Source of the DNA: Kribbella jiaozuonensis
GTDB taxonomy: Bacteria; Actinomycetota; Actinomycetes; Propionibacteriales; Kribbellaceae
DNA: 64,000 bases
Direction: 5' to 3'
Assembly: GCF_005233875.1 (NCBI RefSeq)
Contig: NZ_SZPZ01000003.1
Coordinates: forward strand, 248,001-312,000
The position numbers were made by a program, and so were the translations under genes. The notes below the pieces were generated by a model. It was not told the origin of the DNA, did not search any database, and saw only the letters and a program-made list of their open reading frames with translations. Positions 1 to 7,869 of the stretch are shown in pieces. The first letter of the stretch is position 1; each line of letters opens with the position of its first letter.

Positions 1-120
1 TCGCACGTCCTGCAGGTGAGGGCGACCGACGACAAGGGCAACGCCCAGATCGAGTCCTCCGCGCCCCCGGCCCCGAACGGCTCGACCGGCCTGCACACCG
101 TCAACGTGAAGGTCGGCTGA
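1..120 (+). CDS. C-terminal end of a molybdopterin (sulfite oxidase-like) oxidoreductase, partial
   Basis: The window opens inside a gene, and the last 39 codons are read in frame to a TGA at 118-120. The visible peptide contains LQVRATDDKGNAQ, then a PPAPNG turn and LHTVNVKVG. This is how the immunoglobulin-like Mo-co dimerisation domain of sulfite oxidase-family enzymes usually ends: a beta strand starting with a VRATD-like motif, a proline-rich turn with a G-T/S-G motif, and a terminal strand. The molybdenum-binding domain lies off the left edge, so substrate and export cannot be judged. Its last 20 bases overlap the 3' end of the convergent TetR gene. Family assignment is from the tail alone and is moderately secure. 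Confidence 0.6.
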   Translation, partial: SHVLQVRATDDKGNAQIESSAPPAPNGSTGLHTVNVKVG

Positions 121-712
121 CCGCTTCCAGGACCATCGGCAGGAAAGTGTGCTCGAGCTGGCCGGCCGGGAGTTTGCGGGGCTCGAGGAGGCTCTGGGAG
201 CGGGCGCCTTCGTGGAGGGCGATGATGAGGCGGACGAACTGCTCCGCGGGCACGGTGAGGATGAGCCCGCTGGTCTCGGTGATCTGCTCGACCAGCTTGG
301 TCAGGCTTTCGCGGAACATTGCCCGCTGCTTGTTGAGCGCCCGCGCCGCCTCCGGGTCGCGGAGCGCGTGCAGCGTGAACTCGGTGGAGATCAAATGCCA
401 CTGCCGCTGATCAGGCGCGGTCTCGTCGAGCAGCCCTAGGACGGCGTCCAGCAGCGTGCCGGGCTGGTTCGCCAGCTCGGGGAGCAGCGCCTCGATCTGC
501 TCGAGCAGCCGGTCGGTCGTGGCCTGGAACAGCGCGAGGACGAGCTCGTCCTTGGACGCGAAGTTCGAGTAGAAGGCGCCGCGGGTGAAGCCGGCGCGTT
601 CGCAGATGTCCTCGACCGAGGCGCCGTGGAACCCGCGCTCGGCGAACACCTCCGACGCACCTTCGAGCAGGCGGGCCCGGGTGTTGGAGCGGCGGCGCTT
701 GGGCGTTTCCAT
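101..712 (-). CDS. TetR/AcrR family transcriptional regulator
   Basis: This is a 203-residue protein. Residues about 12-58 form the TetR DNA-binding domain, with the helix-turn-helix around residues 31-50 (VEDICERAGFTRGAFYSNF) followed by the usual SKDEL. The rest is a helical ligand-binding domain of unknown specificity. I chose the ATG at 712, which gives METPKRRR directly before the domain; the frame stays open further upstream, but that part would cover the operator region. It is divergent from the pseudo-ABC/YhgE pair with 58 bp between the start codons. That gap is full of dyad and direct repeats, so autorepression plus repression of the neighbouring membrane-protein operon is the likely role. 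The ligand is unknown. Confidence 0.9.
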   Translation of the reverse strand: METPKRRRSNTRARLLEGASEVFAERGFHGASVEDICERAGFTRGAFYSNFASKDELVLALFQATTDRLLEQIEALLPELANQPGTLLDAVLGLLDETAPDQRQWHLISTEFTLHALRDPEAARALNKQRAMFRESLTKLVEQITETSGLILTVPAEQFVRLIIALHEGARSQSLLEPRKLPAGQLEHTFLPMVLEAVSRPSR

Positions 713-721
713 ACGAGTAGG

Positions 722-757
722 ATACAGCTCTGTATTGAATACACAACCGTATTGAAT
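722..757. promoter_or_regulatory. Candidate TetR operator in the divergent promoter
   Basis: Three elements sit between the TetR start (712) and the pseudo-ABC start (771). ATACAG-ct-CTGTAT at 722-735 is a perfect dyad. GTATTGAATAC at 732-742 is an odd-centred dyad. The word GTATTGAAT is repeated directly at 732-740 and 749-757, and AATAC(6)GTATT pairs 738-742 with 749-753. The stretch is AT-rich within GC-rich surroundings. The position between divergent genes and the overlapping dyads are typical of TetR-family operators. That this regulator binds here is inferred. Confidence 0.6.
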
Positions 758-770
758 CGGGGAACGCAGG

Positions 771-1460
771 ATGGAGCTCGAAGCCACCAGGATCAGCGTG
801 CAGGGTCCGCACGCGACGATGCTGCACGCCACGTCGGTGTCGGTCGCAGATCATCAGGTGGTGTTGCTGACCGGATACCCGGGCGCTGGGCACGTTGCGG
901 CGGCACTGGGTCTGTCGGGGCGCCTCAAGCCGGACACGGGGACTGTGCGGCTCGACGGCCAGACCGACCCAGCTCTGCTGCGGCGACGGGTCGCAGTGGT
1001 CGACGCACCGGGAATCACCGAGCCGGATGACGCTCTGCCGGTCCAGAGGGTTGTAGGCGAGGAGCTGGCGATCGCCGGTCGCAAGGCGGGGCGGAGGGCC
1101 GTGCTGGAGTGGCTGGAGGAGCATGACGCCGCGGAGCATGCAGGCAAGCGATTCGAGCACCTACCAGTCGCAGTACGGACCAGACTGCTCGCGGAGCTGA
1201 CTGTGGCGCGCCCCGACGTACAGGTGGTCATTCTGACGATGCCGGATCGACATGGTGGTGATCCGCACGGCTGGTTCGCGCTCGGGCGCGATCTGGCGGC
1301 TCAGGGGTACGGCGTGATCATTACGTGCGCTGACGCCTCCGCCAGGTTGCTGGACGTGAAGGCGGCGCAGATGGGTGAGACGGATCAGCCCGACCCGGTG
1401 CAGGTCACTCCGGTGGCTCCGGTTGCGCCAATCGAGGCAGTCGAGGAGGCGGACGCGTGA
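771..1460 (+). CDS. ABC-ATPase-like protein lacking catalytic motifs (pseudo-ATPase)
   Basis: This 229-residue protein has the layout of an ABC transporter ATPase, but every nucleotide-handling motif is degraded. The Walker A position reads GYPGAGHV, with the lysine and serine/threonine replaced by His and Val. The LSGGQ position reads LPVAV. The Walker B position reads VVILTMPD, without the Asp-Glu pair. A proline/valine-rich tail follows from about residue 205. It overlaps the next gene by 4 nt (GTGA), so the two are translationally coupled. It may act as a non-hydrolysing partner or scaffold for the YhgE/Pip protein. Remote homology to ABC ATPases is judged from motif order and spacing; catalysis is very unlikely. 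Confidence 0.7.
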   Translation: MELEATRISVQGPHATMLHATSVSVADHQVVLLTGYPGAGHVAAALGLSGRLKPDTGTVRLDGQTDPALLRRRVAVVDAPGITEPDDALPVQRVVGEELAIAGRKAGRRAVLEWLEEHDAAEHAGKRFEHLPVAVRTRLLAELTVARPDVQVVILTMPDRHGGDPHGWFALGRDLAAQGYGVIITCADASARLLDVKAAQMGETDQPDPVQVTPVAPVAPIEAVEEADA

Positions 1461-3520
1461 CCGCGCTGCGGATGGCTCTGAGCGAGCTACGGCGTCTGAC
1501 GGCCGGGCGGTTGCCCAAACTGGCCGTCGTTGCGCTGTTGCTGGTGCCGGTCTTGTACGGCGGGCTGTACCTGTACGCGAACCACGATCCGTACGGCCGG
1601 CTCGACAAGATCCCGACCGCGGTTGTCGTCGAGGACGCCGGTACGACGCTGGCCACCGGCGAGAAGCTGAACGTCGGACCCGAGGTCGCAACGGAGCTGG
1701 TGAAGTCCAAGAGCTTCGACTGGCACGAGGTGAGCCGTGCGGACGCGACGGCTGGGGTGTCGGACGGGAAGTACGAGTTCGCGCTGGTACTGCCGAAGTC
1801 GTTCTCGTCCGATCTGGCGTCGAGTGCGGAGTTCACGCCGCGGCAGGCGCAGTTGGAGCTGCTGACGAACGACGCCAACAACTACATCGCACACACGATC
1901 GCCAACCAGGTCGTTGCGCAGGTGACGAAGACGGTTGCGTCGCAGGTGAGTGAGACGGCGGCCTCGCAGCTGCTGGCGGGGTACAACACCATTCACAAGC
2001 AGGTGGGCTCCGCGGCGGCGGGTGCTGCGAAGCTGGAGAACGGGCTGGCCTCGGCGGCGGCCGGGGTTGGGAAGCTGCAGACGGGTGCCGCTCAGCTCAA
2101 CACTGCGCAGAAGCAGTTGTCTGCTGGTGCGACGCAGCTGGCGACGGGTACTGCGCAGGCGTCGCAGGGTGCGACCTCGCTGGCTTCCGGCGCGTCCAAG
2201 CTGGACGACGGTCTGGGTACGTTGAAGCGGAAGACGGCGACGCTGCCGAAGCAGACCAAGTCGTTGGCCGCCGGTGCGGATCAGGTTGCCGATGGCAACG
2301 AGAAGATCGCCGGCGCCGGCAAGCAGGTCGCCACGGCGTCCAGCACGTTGGTGAAGGATCTCTCGACGTTCGACACCCAACTCGCTGCCCGGTTGAAGGC
2401 GCAGGGGTTCAGCCAGCACCAGATCCGCGAGGTTCTGCTGGAGACGGCGAAGCTGCGGGCTCCCGTCGTACAGGCGAACACCAAGATCCAGTCGACGTCC
2501 AAGCAGCTCAACCAGCTCGCTGTCGGTGCGCGGAAGGTGTCGAACGGCGCGGCTGCGCTGGCGGATGTGACGCCGGCGCTGACGAACGGGATCAGCTCGG
2601 CGGCCGATGGGGCGGATCAGCTCGATAGGGGTGCTGGTCAGCTGAAGACCGGGTTGGGCAGTCTGCAGACCGGTGCGCAGAAGCTCGCGGCCGGAGAGAA
2701 GCAGGCTGTTGTGGGTCAAGGGCAGTTGCTGACCGGGGTGAACAGTGCGGCCACTGGAGTGGGTCAGCTGAAGACCGGTGCGACGCAGCTGAACACCGGG
2801 TTGGCGAACGGCGTGAAGCAGATCCCCAACCCGTCCGCCGACCAGCGCAAGGCTGTTGCCGAGACGCTGGGTGCACCTGTCACGTTGCAGAACGTCTCGC
2901 AGGCGACGGCTGACAGCTATGGCGCTGGTCTGGCGCCCTTCTTCCTCAGCCTGGCGTGCTGGATCGGTGCGTACGTGTTGTTCCTGCTCGTCCGGCCGCT
3001 GTCACCGCGGGCGCTCGCTGCACTGCAGTCGCCGTTCCGCGTCGCCCTTGGCGGTTGGTTGCCTCCGGCCCTCTTCGGCGCGATCCAGGCGACGCTCGTG
3101 TTCGTTGCCGTCGTGCTCGGGCTCGGCATCCACGCTGCCCATCCCTGGCTGACGGTCGGCTTCCTGATCCTGACGTCGTTCACCTTCGTCGCGATCCTGC
3201 ATGCTTTGTCGGCCTGGTTCGGTGCTGTGGGCAAGTTCCTTGGTCTGGTGCTGATGGTTGTCCAGTTGGTCAGCGCCGGCGGTACGTTCCCGTGGCAGAC
3301 GATTCCCGCGCCGTTGTACTTCTTCCACCACGCGCTCCCGATGAGCTACGCGATCGACGGCGTACGGCACCTCATGTACGGCGGGCCTGGGACATCGTTG
3401 GGCCGGGACCTGCTTGTTCTGGGCGCATGGTTGGCCGTCGCGCTGGCGGCGTCGACATTGGCCGCTCGCAAGCAGCGCGTCTGGCCGGCCAAGAAGCTCC
3501 AGCCGGAACTGGTGCTATAG
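1457..3520 (+). CDS. YhgE/Pip family membrane protein (ABC-2-like)
   Basis: This is a 687-residue membrane protein. One transmembrane helix lies near residues 22-41, followed by an extracytoplasmic region of about 440 residues. Most of that region is a repetitive alpha-helical coiled coil of the pattern GAxxLxxG (for example GASKLDDG, GADQVADG, GAQKLAAG). Five to six transmembrane helices occupy about residues 495-680. This architecture defines the YhgE/Pip family, whose members include phage-infection receptors, type VII-associated factors and exporter-like proteins. The GTG start at 1457 lies inside the stop of the upstream pseudo-ATPase. Family assignment is secure; transport substrate and role are not known. 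Confidence 0.85.
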   Translation: MTALRMALSELRRLTAGRLPKLAVVALLLVPVLYGGLYLYANHDPYGRLDKIPTAVVVEDAGTTLATGEKLNVGPEVATELVKSKSFDWHEVSRADATAGVSDGKYEFALVLPKSFSSDLASSAEFTPRQAQLELLTNDANNYIAHTIANQVVAQVTKTVASQVSETAASQLLAGYNTIHKQVGSAAAGAAKLENGLASAAAGVGKLQTGAAQLNTAQKQLSAGATQLATGTAQASQGATSLASGASKLDDGLGTLKRKTATLPKQTKSLAAGADQVADGNEKIAGAGKQVATASSTLVKDLSTFDTQLAARLKAQGFSQHQIREVLLETAKLRAPVVQANTKIQSTSKQLNQLAVGARKVSNGAAALADVTPALTNGISSAADGADQLDRGAGQLKTGLGSLQTGAQKLAAGEKQAVVGQGQLLTGVNSAATGVGQLKTGATQLNTGLANGVKQIPNPSADQRKAVAETLGAPVTLQNVSQATADSYGAGLAPFFLSLACWIGAYVLFLLVRPLSPRALAALQSPFRVALGGWLPPALFGAIQATLVFVAVVLGLGIHAAHPWLTVGFLILTSFTFVAILHALSAWFGAVGKFLGLVLMVVQLVSAGGTFPWQTIPAPLYFFHHALPMSYAIDGVRHLMYGGPGTSLGRDLLVLGAWLAVALAASTLAARKQRVWPAKKLQPELVL

Positions 3521-3529
3521 CGTCCTCAC

Positions 3530-3856
3530 GTGGAGGATTTGGTCCGTACGGCGGGAGAACGCGAAACCCTGGAAGCCTTCCTGGACTCGCACCGACAGGT
3601 CACGGTGGACAAACTCCGTGGCCTGTCGGAAGCAGACGCCCGACGAAGGCTCGTACCCTCCGCGACCACACCGATCGGCCTGGTCAAACACCTGACCGGC
3701 GTCGAACGCAACTGGTTCCAGCACATCCTCGCCGGCCGCCCCCGAGCCGACATCCCCGGCGAATCAGCCGGCGTCCACCTCATCCGAGAACACGCCCGCC
3801 ACAACGGCCACGCCGACATCCTCCGAGAACAGTTGGACGGCACCACCGGCGCCTAG
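3530..3856 (+). CDS. DinB/DUF664 family protein with an internal deletion
   Basis: This is a 108-residue product. The N-terminal part has the first helix of DUF664 proteins (ETLEAFLDSHRQ), then GLVKHLTGVERNWFQHILAGR, which carries the first His of the family's metal site. The C-terminal part (VHLIREHARHNGHAD) carries the His residues of the closing helix. Family members are usually about 160-180 residues, and here the middle, about 50-60 residues, is missing in frame. The fold may therefore be broken. The GTG start at 3530 lies 9 bp after the YhgE stop. The 3' end shares CTAG with the convergent ceramidase-like gene. Confidence 0.7.
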   Translation: MEDLVRTAGERETLEAFLDSHRQVTVDKLRGLSEADARRRLVPSATTPIGLVKHLTGVERNWFQHILAGRPRADIPGESAGVHLIREHARHNGHADILREQLDGTTGA

Positions 3857-5094
3857 CTGTTGACGAAGGTGGCGGTGGTGGTGAGGAGGGTGTTGGTGGT
3901 GGGTTGGTCGAAGAAGGTTATTAGGGCTTCGTAGGTGCCGGCTTCGGCGGCTGAGGGATCTACTACGTAGCCGTAGTAGCCGTCGGTGTAGCCGATTACT
4001 CGGGTTATGGGGTGGGTGCTGTCGGACTGGAGGCAGGCGCCGTGGACGGCGAAGAGTTCTACCGGGAGGTTGATCCAGCAGACGTCGCCCATGGTGATGG
4101 CGCTGACGGAGAGGTCCAGGGCCGGGGGGAGGACGGCGGCGGCCATCAGGGCCTGGCCGCGGGCTCCGTCGAGGCGGGTCTGGGAGATGCGGCCGGAGGG
4201 GTCGTCGGTGCCGGTGGCGCGGGATTCGGCGGCGGTGACGAGTCTCTCGGAGTCCTCGGCCGACGGGATGTTGCGCACCGGCAGAGTCAGCGTCGTACGG
4301 CGGATCCTGGGCGGCGACTGGGGTAGCTCCAGCCCGGGCCCGGCCAACGCCTCGCGGACGCGGCCTGCCATCAGACTGCCCAGGCGGATAACTTCGGCGG
4401 CGCCGCGGCCCTGGCGGGTGAAGCGGGGGCTGACATCGCCGGCGGCGCCCTGGAGGAAGCCGACGACGGCCGGCGCGAGGGCCGCGCGGGTGGCGCCCGG
4501 CCAGTCGGCGGAGTACTTCATGTTCTCGGGGCCGTACGTCGTCGGGTGGCACGCGAAGTCGAACAGCACCGCCTCGAGCGAACCGGACAGCGAGTGCATC
4601 GCGAGGATGCCGGCCGTGTTGTCGTGCGGACCGTTGCGACGATGCCGGTTGGTGCCGACGCCGATCACCTCGATCGAACGCCACGACGCCGTCACCGGCT
4701 GCCGGTCGAGCCGAGCGCCCCGCACGGCGCAGATCAGCGAGTCGACGAGATCCCGCTCTCGCGATGCCGGGATGATCGGGTGGATCTCGCCGGTCCACCC
4801 GGACGGCCCGGAGTGCGTGTGCGACGCGGAGACGACGACATGCGACGGCGGGATACCGGCCGCGGCGCCGGCGGCCTCTGCGAGTTCATGACAGAGCGCC
4901 GCACCGACCGCGATCGCGTCGAGCGTGAGCCAGAGCACACCCGGGTCGTCCGCGCTCGACAGCCAGATCATCGTGGCTCGCAGCGGGTCCGCAGTACCGG
5001 TTGCGACACCGGCGCGAGCGGCGTACCCGTCGAGCCGATGGCCGGGGGGCGGAGTGACGTCCAGGGACGTCGCAGCCAGGAGGAGTTCGGTCAC
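3853..5094 (-). CDS. Neutral/alkaline ceramidase-like protein
   Basis: This is a 413-residue protein. It opens with LLAATSLDVTPPPGHRLDGYA, the usual start of neutral/alkaline non-lysosomal ceramidase N-terminal domains. It also has the SASHTHSGPSG motif near residues 89-99, which carries zinc-ligand histidines, then CHPTTYG and FLQGAAGDVSPR. These are the family's metal-site and active-site signatures. No signal peptide is visible, so it appears cytoplasmic, unlike secreted ceramidases. The GTG start at 5094 has GGAG six bases upstream. It lies just downstream of nanE and a sugar kinase on the same strand, which suggests amino-sugar or amide substrates rather than ceramide. The true substrate is unknown. 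Confidence 0.8.
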   Translation of the reverse strand: MTELLLAATSLDVTPPPGHRLDGYAARAGVATGTADPLRATMIWLSSADDPGVLWLTLDAIAVGAALCHELAEAAGAAAGIPPSHVVVSASHTHSGPSGWTGEIHPIIPASRERDLVDSLICAVRGARLDRQPVTASWRSIEVIGVGTNRHRRNGPHDNTAGILAMHSLSGSLEAVLFDFACHPTTYGPENMKYSADWPGATRAALAPAVVGFLQGAAGDVSPRFTRQGRGAAEVIRLGSLMAGRVREALAGPGLELPQSPPRIRRTTLTLPVRNIPSAEDSERLVTAAESRATGTDDPSGRISQTRLDGARGQALMAAAVLPPALDLSVSAITMGDVCWINLPVELFAVHGACLQSDSTHPITRVIGYTDGYYGYVVDPSAAEAGTYEALITFFDQPTTNTLLTTTATFVNS

Positions 5095-5204
5095 GTGGGG
5101 GCTCCAACGGTCATACCGGCACTGATCTGACGATGAAAGCCAAGATAAACGGCCAACACCGGAATTATCGAGGTCGTCTCAGCGGCGAGCATGATGACAA
5201 GTCT

Positions 5205-5867
5205 CTATCGGACCGCAAGGGCGCCCACGAGGCGGGCAGTGATGTCCCTCGGGTTCGTGATCGCGGTGCCGACCACGACGGCGTACGCCCCGGCATCGCG
5301 GACGCTCATGACATCTTCGGCCGTCCAGATCCTGCCTTCGGCGATGATCGGGCAGTCCAGCCGCGTCGCGAGTTGCCGGACCAGCTCGACGTCAGGTCCG
5401 GTCGGCGTACGCCCGTCGGTGTACCCGGACAGCGTCGTCGCGACGAAGTCGGCGCCTGCTTCCCGGGCCGCGAGACCGGCGTCGAGGCTGTCCACGTCGC
5501 CCATCACGGGTACGCCGAGCTCGTCGTGGATCCGCGTGATCTGTTCGTCCAAGCGCTCCGGCCGAGGTCGGAGGGTCGCGTCGAGCGCGACCAGGTCCGC
5601 ACCTGCGGCGACGACACCGGCGGCCGACCCGTACGTCGGCGTGATGAAGACGCCGGCCGGATCGCCCAGCTTGTGCAGCCCGACGATCGGCAGGTCGGTC
5701 ACCGCACGGATCGCGGCGATATCGTCCGGCCCGTTCGCCCGGATCGCGCCCGCGCCGCCGGCCTCCGCGGCCTGCGCCATCAGCGCCATCGCAGCGGGTC
5801 CGTGGATGGGATTCTCGGGGCCCGCCTGGCAGGACACGACGAGGCTGCCGCGGGCGAGAGTTCTCAT
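5205..5867 (-). CDS. nanE: N-acetylmannosamine-6-phosphate 2-epimerase
   Basis: This 220-residue TIM-barrel protein converts ManNAc-6-P to GlcNAc-6-P in the cytoplasm. Family signatures are present in order: SLVVSCQAGPENP at the N-terminus, IRANGPDDI, PIVGLHK with the catalytic lysine region, DATLRPRP, GDVDSLDAG, and IIAEGRIWT with the conserved glutamate. The ATG at 5867 overlaps the stop of the upstream kinase by 4 nt, so the two form an operon. A longer reading of the frame upstream lies inside the kinase gene and is rejected. It points to use of sialic acid or amino sugars. Confidence 0.9.
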   Translation of the reverse strand: MRTLARGSLVVSCQAGPENPIHGPAAMALMAQAAEAGGAGAIRANGPDDIAAIRAVTDLPIVGLHKLGDPAGVFITPTYGSAAGVVAAGADLVALDATLRPRPERLDEQITRIHDELGVPVMGDVDSLDAGLAAREAGADFVATTLSGYTDGRTPTGPDVELVRQLATRLDCPIIAEGRIWTAEDVMSVRDAGAYAVVVGTAITNPRDITARLVGALAVR

Positions 5868-6745
5868 CGCCGGTGCGTCACGATCAGGTCGGCGTACGTC
5901 CCGGCCGGTCCGGTGGCGAGCCGTTCGGCACCATCGAGCGAGTTGCCGGCCGCGGGCGTGAGGCGTGCGCGCGACGGAAGGGCATCCCGGACCGGGGCCA
6001 GCAGTTGTTCGCCGGCGCCCGCGAACAGACCGCCGACGCACGCGACCGGGACAGGTCCCTCGCCGGCCAGTTGAGCGACCGCGGCCTCGATCGTCTCGGC
6101 GATGTCCCCGGCTGCGCGTACGACGAGTTCGTGCGCGACCGGATCGCCCTCGGCCGCGCAACGCAGTACTTCGGGAGCGAACCGGGCGACGTCGTCGACC
6201 AGCGTCGAGGAGCGGTACAGCGTGACCGGATCGAGCGCGGTGTCGGCGAGCTTGGTGACCGGCCCGCGACCGTCGCGTGCACGCTGTACGGCGACCAGCC
6301 CGGCGCGCCCGATCGCGAACGCGCTGCCCGCGTCCCCGAACAGGTACCCGTGCCCGTCGAGCTTGCGCCAGGTGCCGTCACGGTCGACCGCGAGACAGAC
6401 CAGTCCGGTGCCAGCAGCAACCACCACGCCGTACCCGTCAGGTAACGCTCCGGCGTGCGCGGTGACCATGTCCTGGGTCAGCCGGACCTCGTCGGCGTCC
6501 AGCAACTCGCCGACGTCGGCGGCGAAGGCTTCCGCGGATGCCTGCGGATATCCGGTGAGACCGAGAGCGACGAGCTCGACCGGACCGGTCACGTCCGCCG
6601 CGACCGCGGCGGTCCGGATCGCGTCGAGCATCCGGTGCAGAGCGTCCGGTCCGTGCGTGTAACCAGGTCCCTCACCGGTCCGGCCGGACGGAAGAACGCG
6701 GAGTCGAAGGGCGGACTGACCGCCGTCAATGGCAATGCGGGTCAT
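5864..6745 (-). CDS. BadF/BadG/BcrA/BcrD-type sugar kinase (N-acetylglucosamine kinase-like)
   Basis: This is a 293-residue ASKHA-fold ATPase. The phosphate-1 motif is IAIDGGQSALR near the N-terminus, where canonical members have DGGxTKT. The second motif is VVVAAGTGLVCLA, and GYLFGDAGSAFAIGR is the typical BadF/GlcNAc-kinase signature. A C-terminal CVGGLFAG completes the nucleotide site. It is the first gene of a two-gene operon with nanE (4-nt overlap), so phosphorylation of an N-acetyl hexosamine such as GlcNAc or ManNAc is the best guess. It is divergent from the GH172 gene with 38 bp between starts. Confidence 0.85.
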   Translation of the reverse strand: MTRIAIDGGQSALRLRVLPSGRTGEGPGYTHGPDALHRMLDAIRTAAVAADVTGPVELVALGLTGYPQASAEAFAADVGELLDADEVRLTQDMVTAHAGALPDGYGVVVAAGTGLVCLAVDRDGTWRKLDGHGYLFGDAGSAFAIGRAGLVAVQRARDGRGPVTKLADTALDPVTLYRSSTLVDDVARFAPEVLRCAAEGDPVAHELVVRAAGDIAETIEAAVAQLAGEGPVPVACVGGLFAGAGEQLLAPVRDALPSRARLTPAAGNSLDGAERLATGPAGTYADLIVTHRR

Positions 6746-6783
6746 GATGCGTGCAGGTTACTGCGCCCATAGAGTCGTGGCCT

Positions 6784-7869
6784 ATGGGTGACTTCAACGG
6801 GCTCGACGTTCATCTCGGCAACGTGGCGCGACTCTCGTCCGCGCGGTCCTACTCGATCAGCGCGGAGAACCCGGACGGCGCGAAGGCCGGCGGCGCACGG
6901 GCGACCGAGGGGATCCTGTCCAAGCACGCGCGCGACCTCGGCCCGGGCTGGAAGATCCAGCCGTGCATCAACCTCGCCCCCGGGTCGACGACGACACTCG
7001 CAGAGATCGAGGGATCCGGCGCGATCACGCACCTCTGGATCACGGTCGACTCGAACACCTGGCGGTCGCTCGTCCTGCGGGCGTACTGGGACGACGAGGA
7101 GACGCCGTCGGTCGAGGTACCGCTGGGCGACTTCTTCTGCAACGGGTGGGGACGGCACTGCCAGATCAGCTCGGTGCCGATCGCGGTGAACCCGAAGGGC
7201 GGGTTCAACAGCTACTGGCAGATGCCGTTCCGCGCCGGGGCCCGGATCACGATCGAGAACCTGCTCGAGACCGAGATCGAGAACTTCTTCTACCAGGTCG
7301 ACTTCCTCCGCACCGACGTACCGGACGACATGGCGTACTTCCACGCGCAGTTCCGTCGCAGCAACCCGGTCCCGTACGGCGAGGTGCACACGCTGCTCGA
7401 CGGCGTCCGCGGGCAGGGGCAGTACGTCGGGACGTACCTCGCGTGGGGCTGCAACAACTCCGGGTGGTGGGGTGAGGGCGAGTTCAAGTTCTACCTCGAC
7501 GGCGACGACGAGTACCCGACGATCTGCGGCACCGGCACCGAGGACTACTTCGGCGGCGCGTGGGCGTTCGAGCATCCGCAAGGGCAGTACGCGACGTTCA
7601 CCACGCCGTACCTCGGGATGCCGCAGGTCATCGAGCCGAGCGGGTTCTCCGACAACCAGCAGCGCTTCGGGCTCTACCGCTGGCACATCCAGGACACGAT
7701 CCGCTTCACCGAGGACCTACGGGTCACCGTCCAGGCGCTCGGCTGGCGGCGCGACGGCCGGTTCCTGCAACTCCAGGACGACCTGGCGTCGACGTCGTTC
7801 TGGTACCAGACCGAGCCGCACGCGCCGTTCCCGCAGCTACCCGGGAAGGACTACCTCGAGGTGATCTAG
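6784..7869 (+). CDS. GH172 (DUF2961) glycoside hydrolase-like protein
   Basis: This 361-residue protein of the DUF2961 family is now classed as GH172, whose characterised members act on alpha-D-fructofuranosyl or arabinofuranosyl linkages. Matching features are the early FNGLDVHLGNVARLSS, GAITHLWIT, VEVPLGDFFCNGWG, and GTGTEDYFGGAW, where Glu253 is in the position of a likely catalytic acid. No signal peptide is seen, suggesting a cytoplasmic role. The ATG at 6784 has no clear ribosome-binding site, but TAGAGT lies about 10 nt upstream, which would suit a leaderless transcript. The stop shares CTAG with the convergent aldehyde dehydrogenase. Confidence 0.88.
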   Translation: MGDFNGLDVHLGNVARLSSARSYSISAENPDGAKAGGARATEGILSKHARDLGPGWKIQPCINLAPGSTTTLAEIEGSGAITHLWITVDSNTWRSLVLRAYWDDEETPSVEVPLGDFFCNGWGRHCQISSVPIAVNPKGGFNSYWQMPFRAGARITIENLLETEIENFFYQVDFLRTDVPDDMAYFHAQFRRSNPVPYGEVHTLLDGVRGQGQYVGTYLAWGCNNSGWWGEGEFKFYLDGDDEYPTICGTGTEDYFGGAWAFEHPQGQYATFTTPYLGMPQVIEPSGFSDNQQRFGLYRWHIQDTIRFTEDLRVTVQALGWRRDGRFLQLQDDLASTSFWYQTEPHAPFPQLPGKDYLEVI

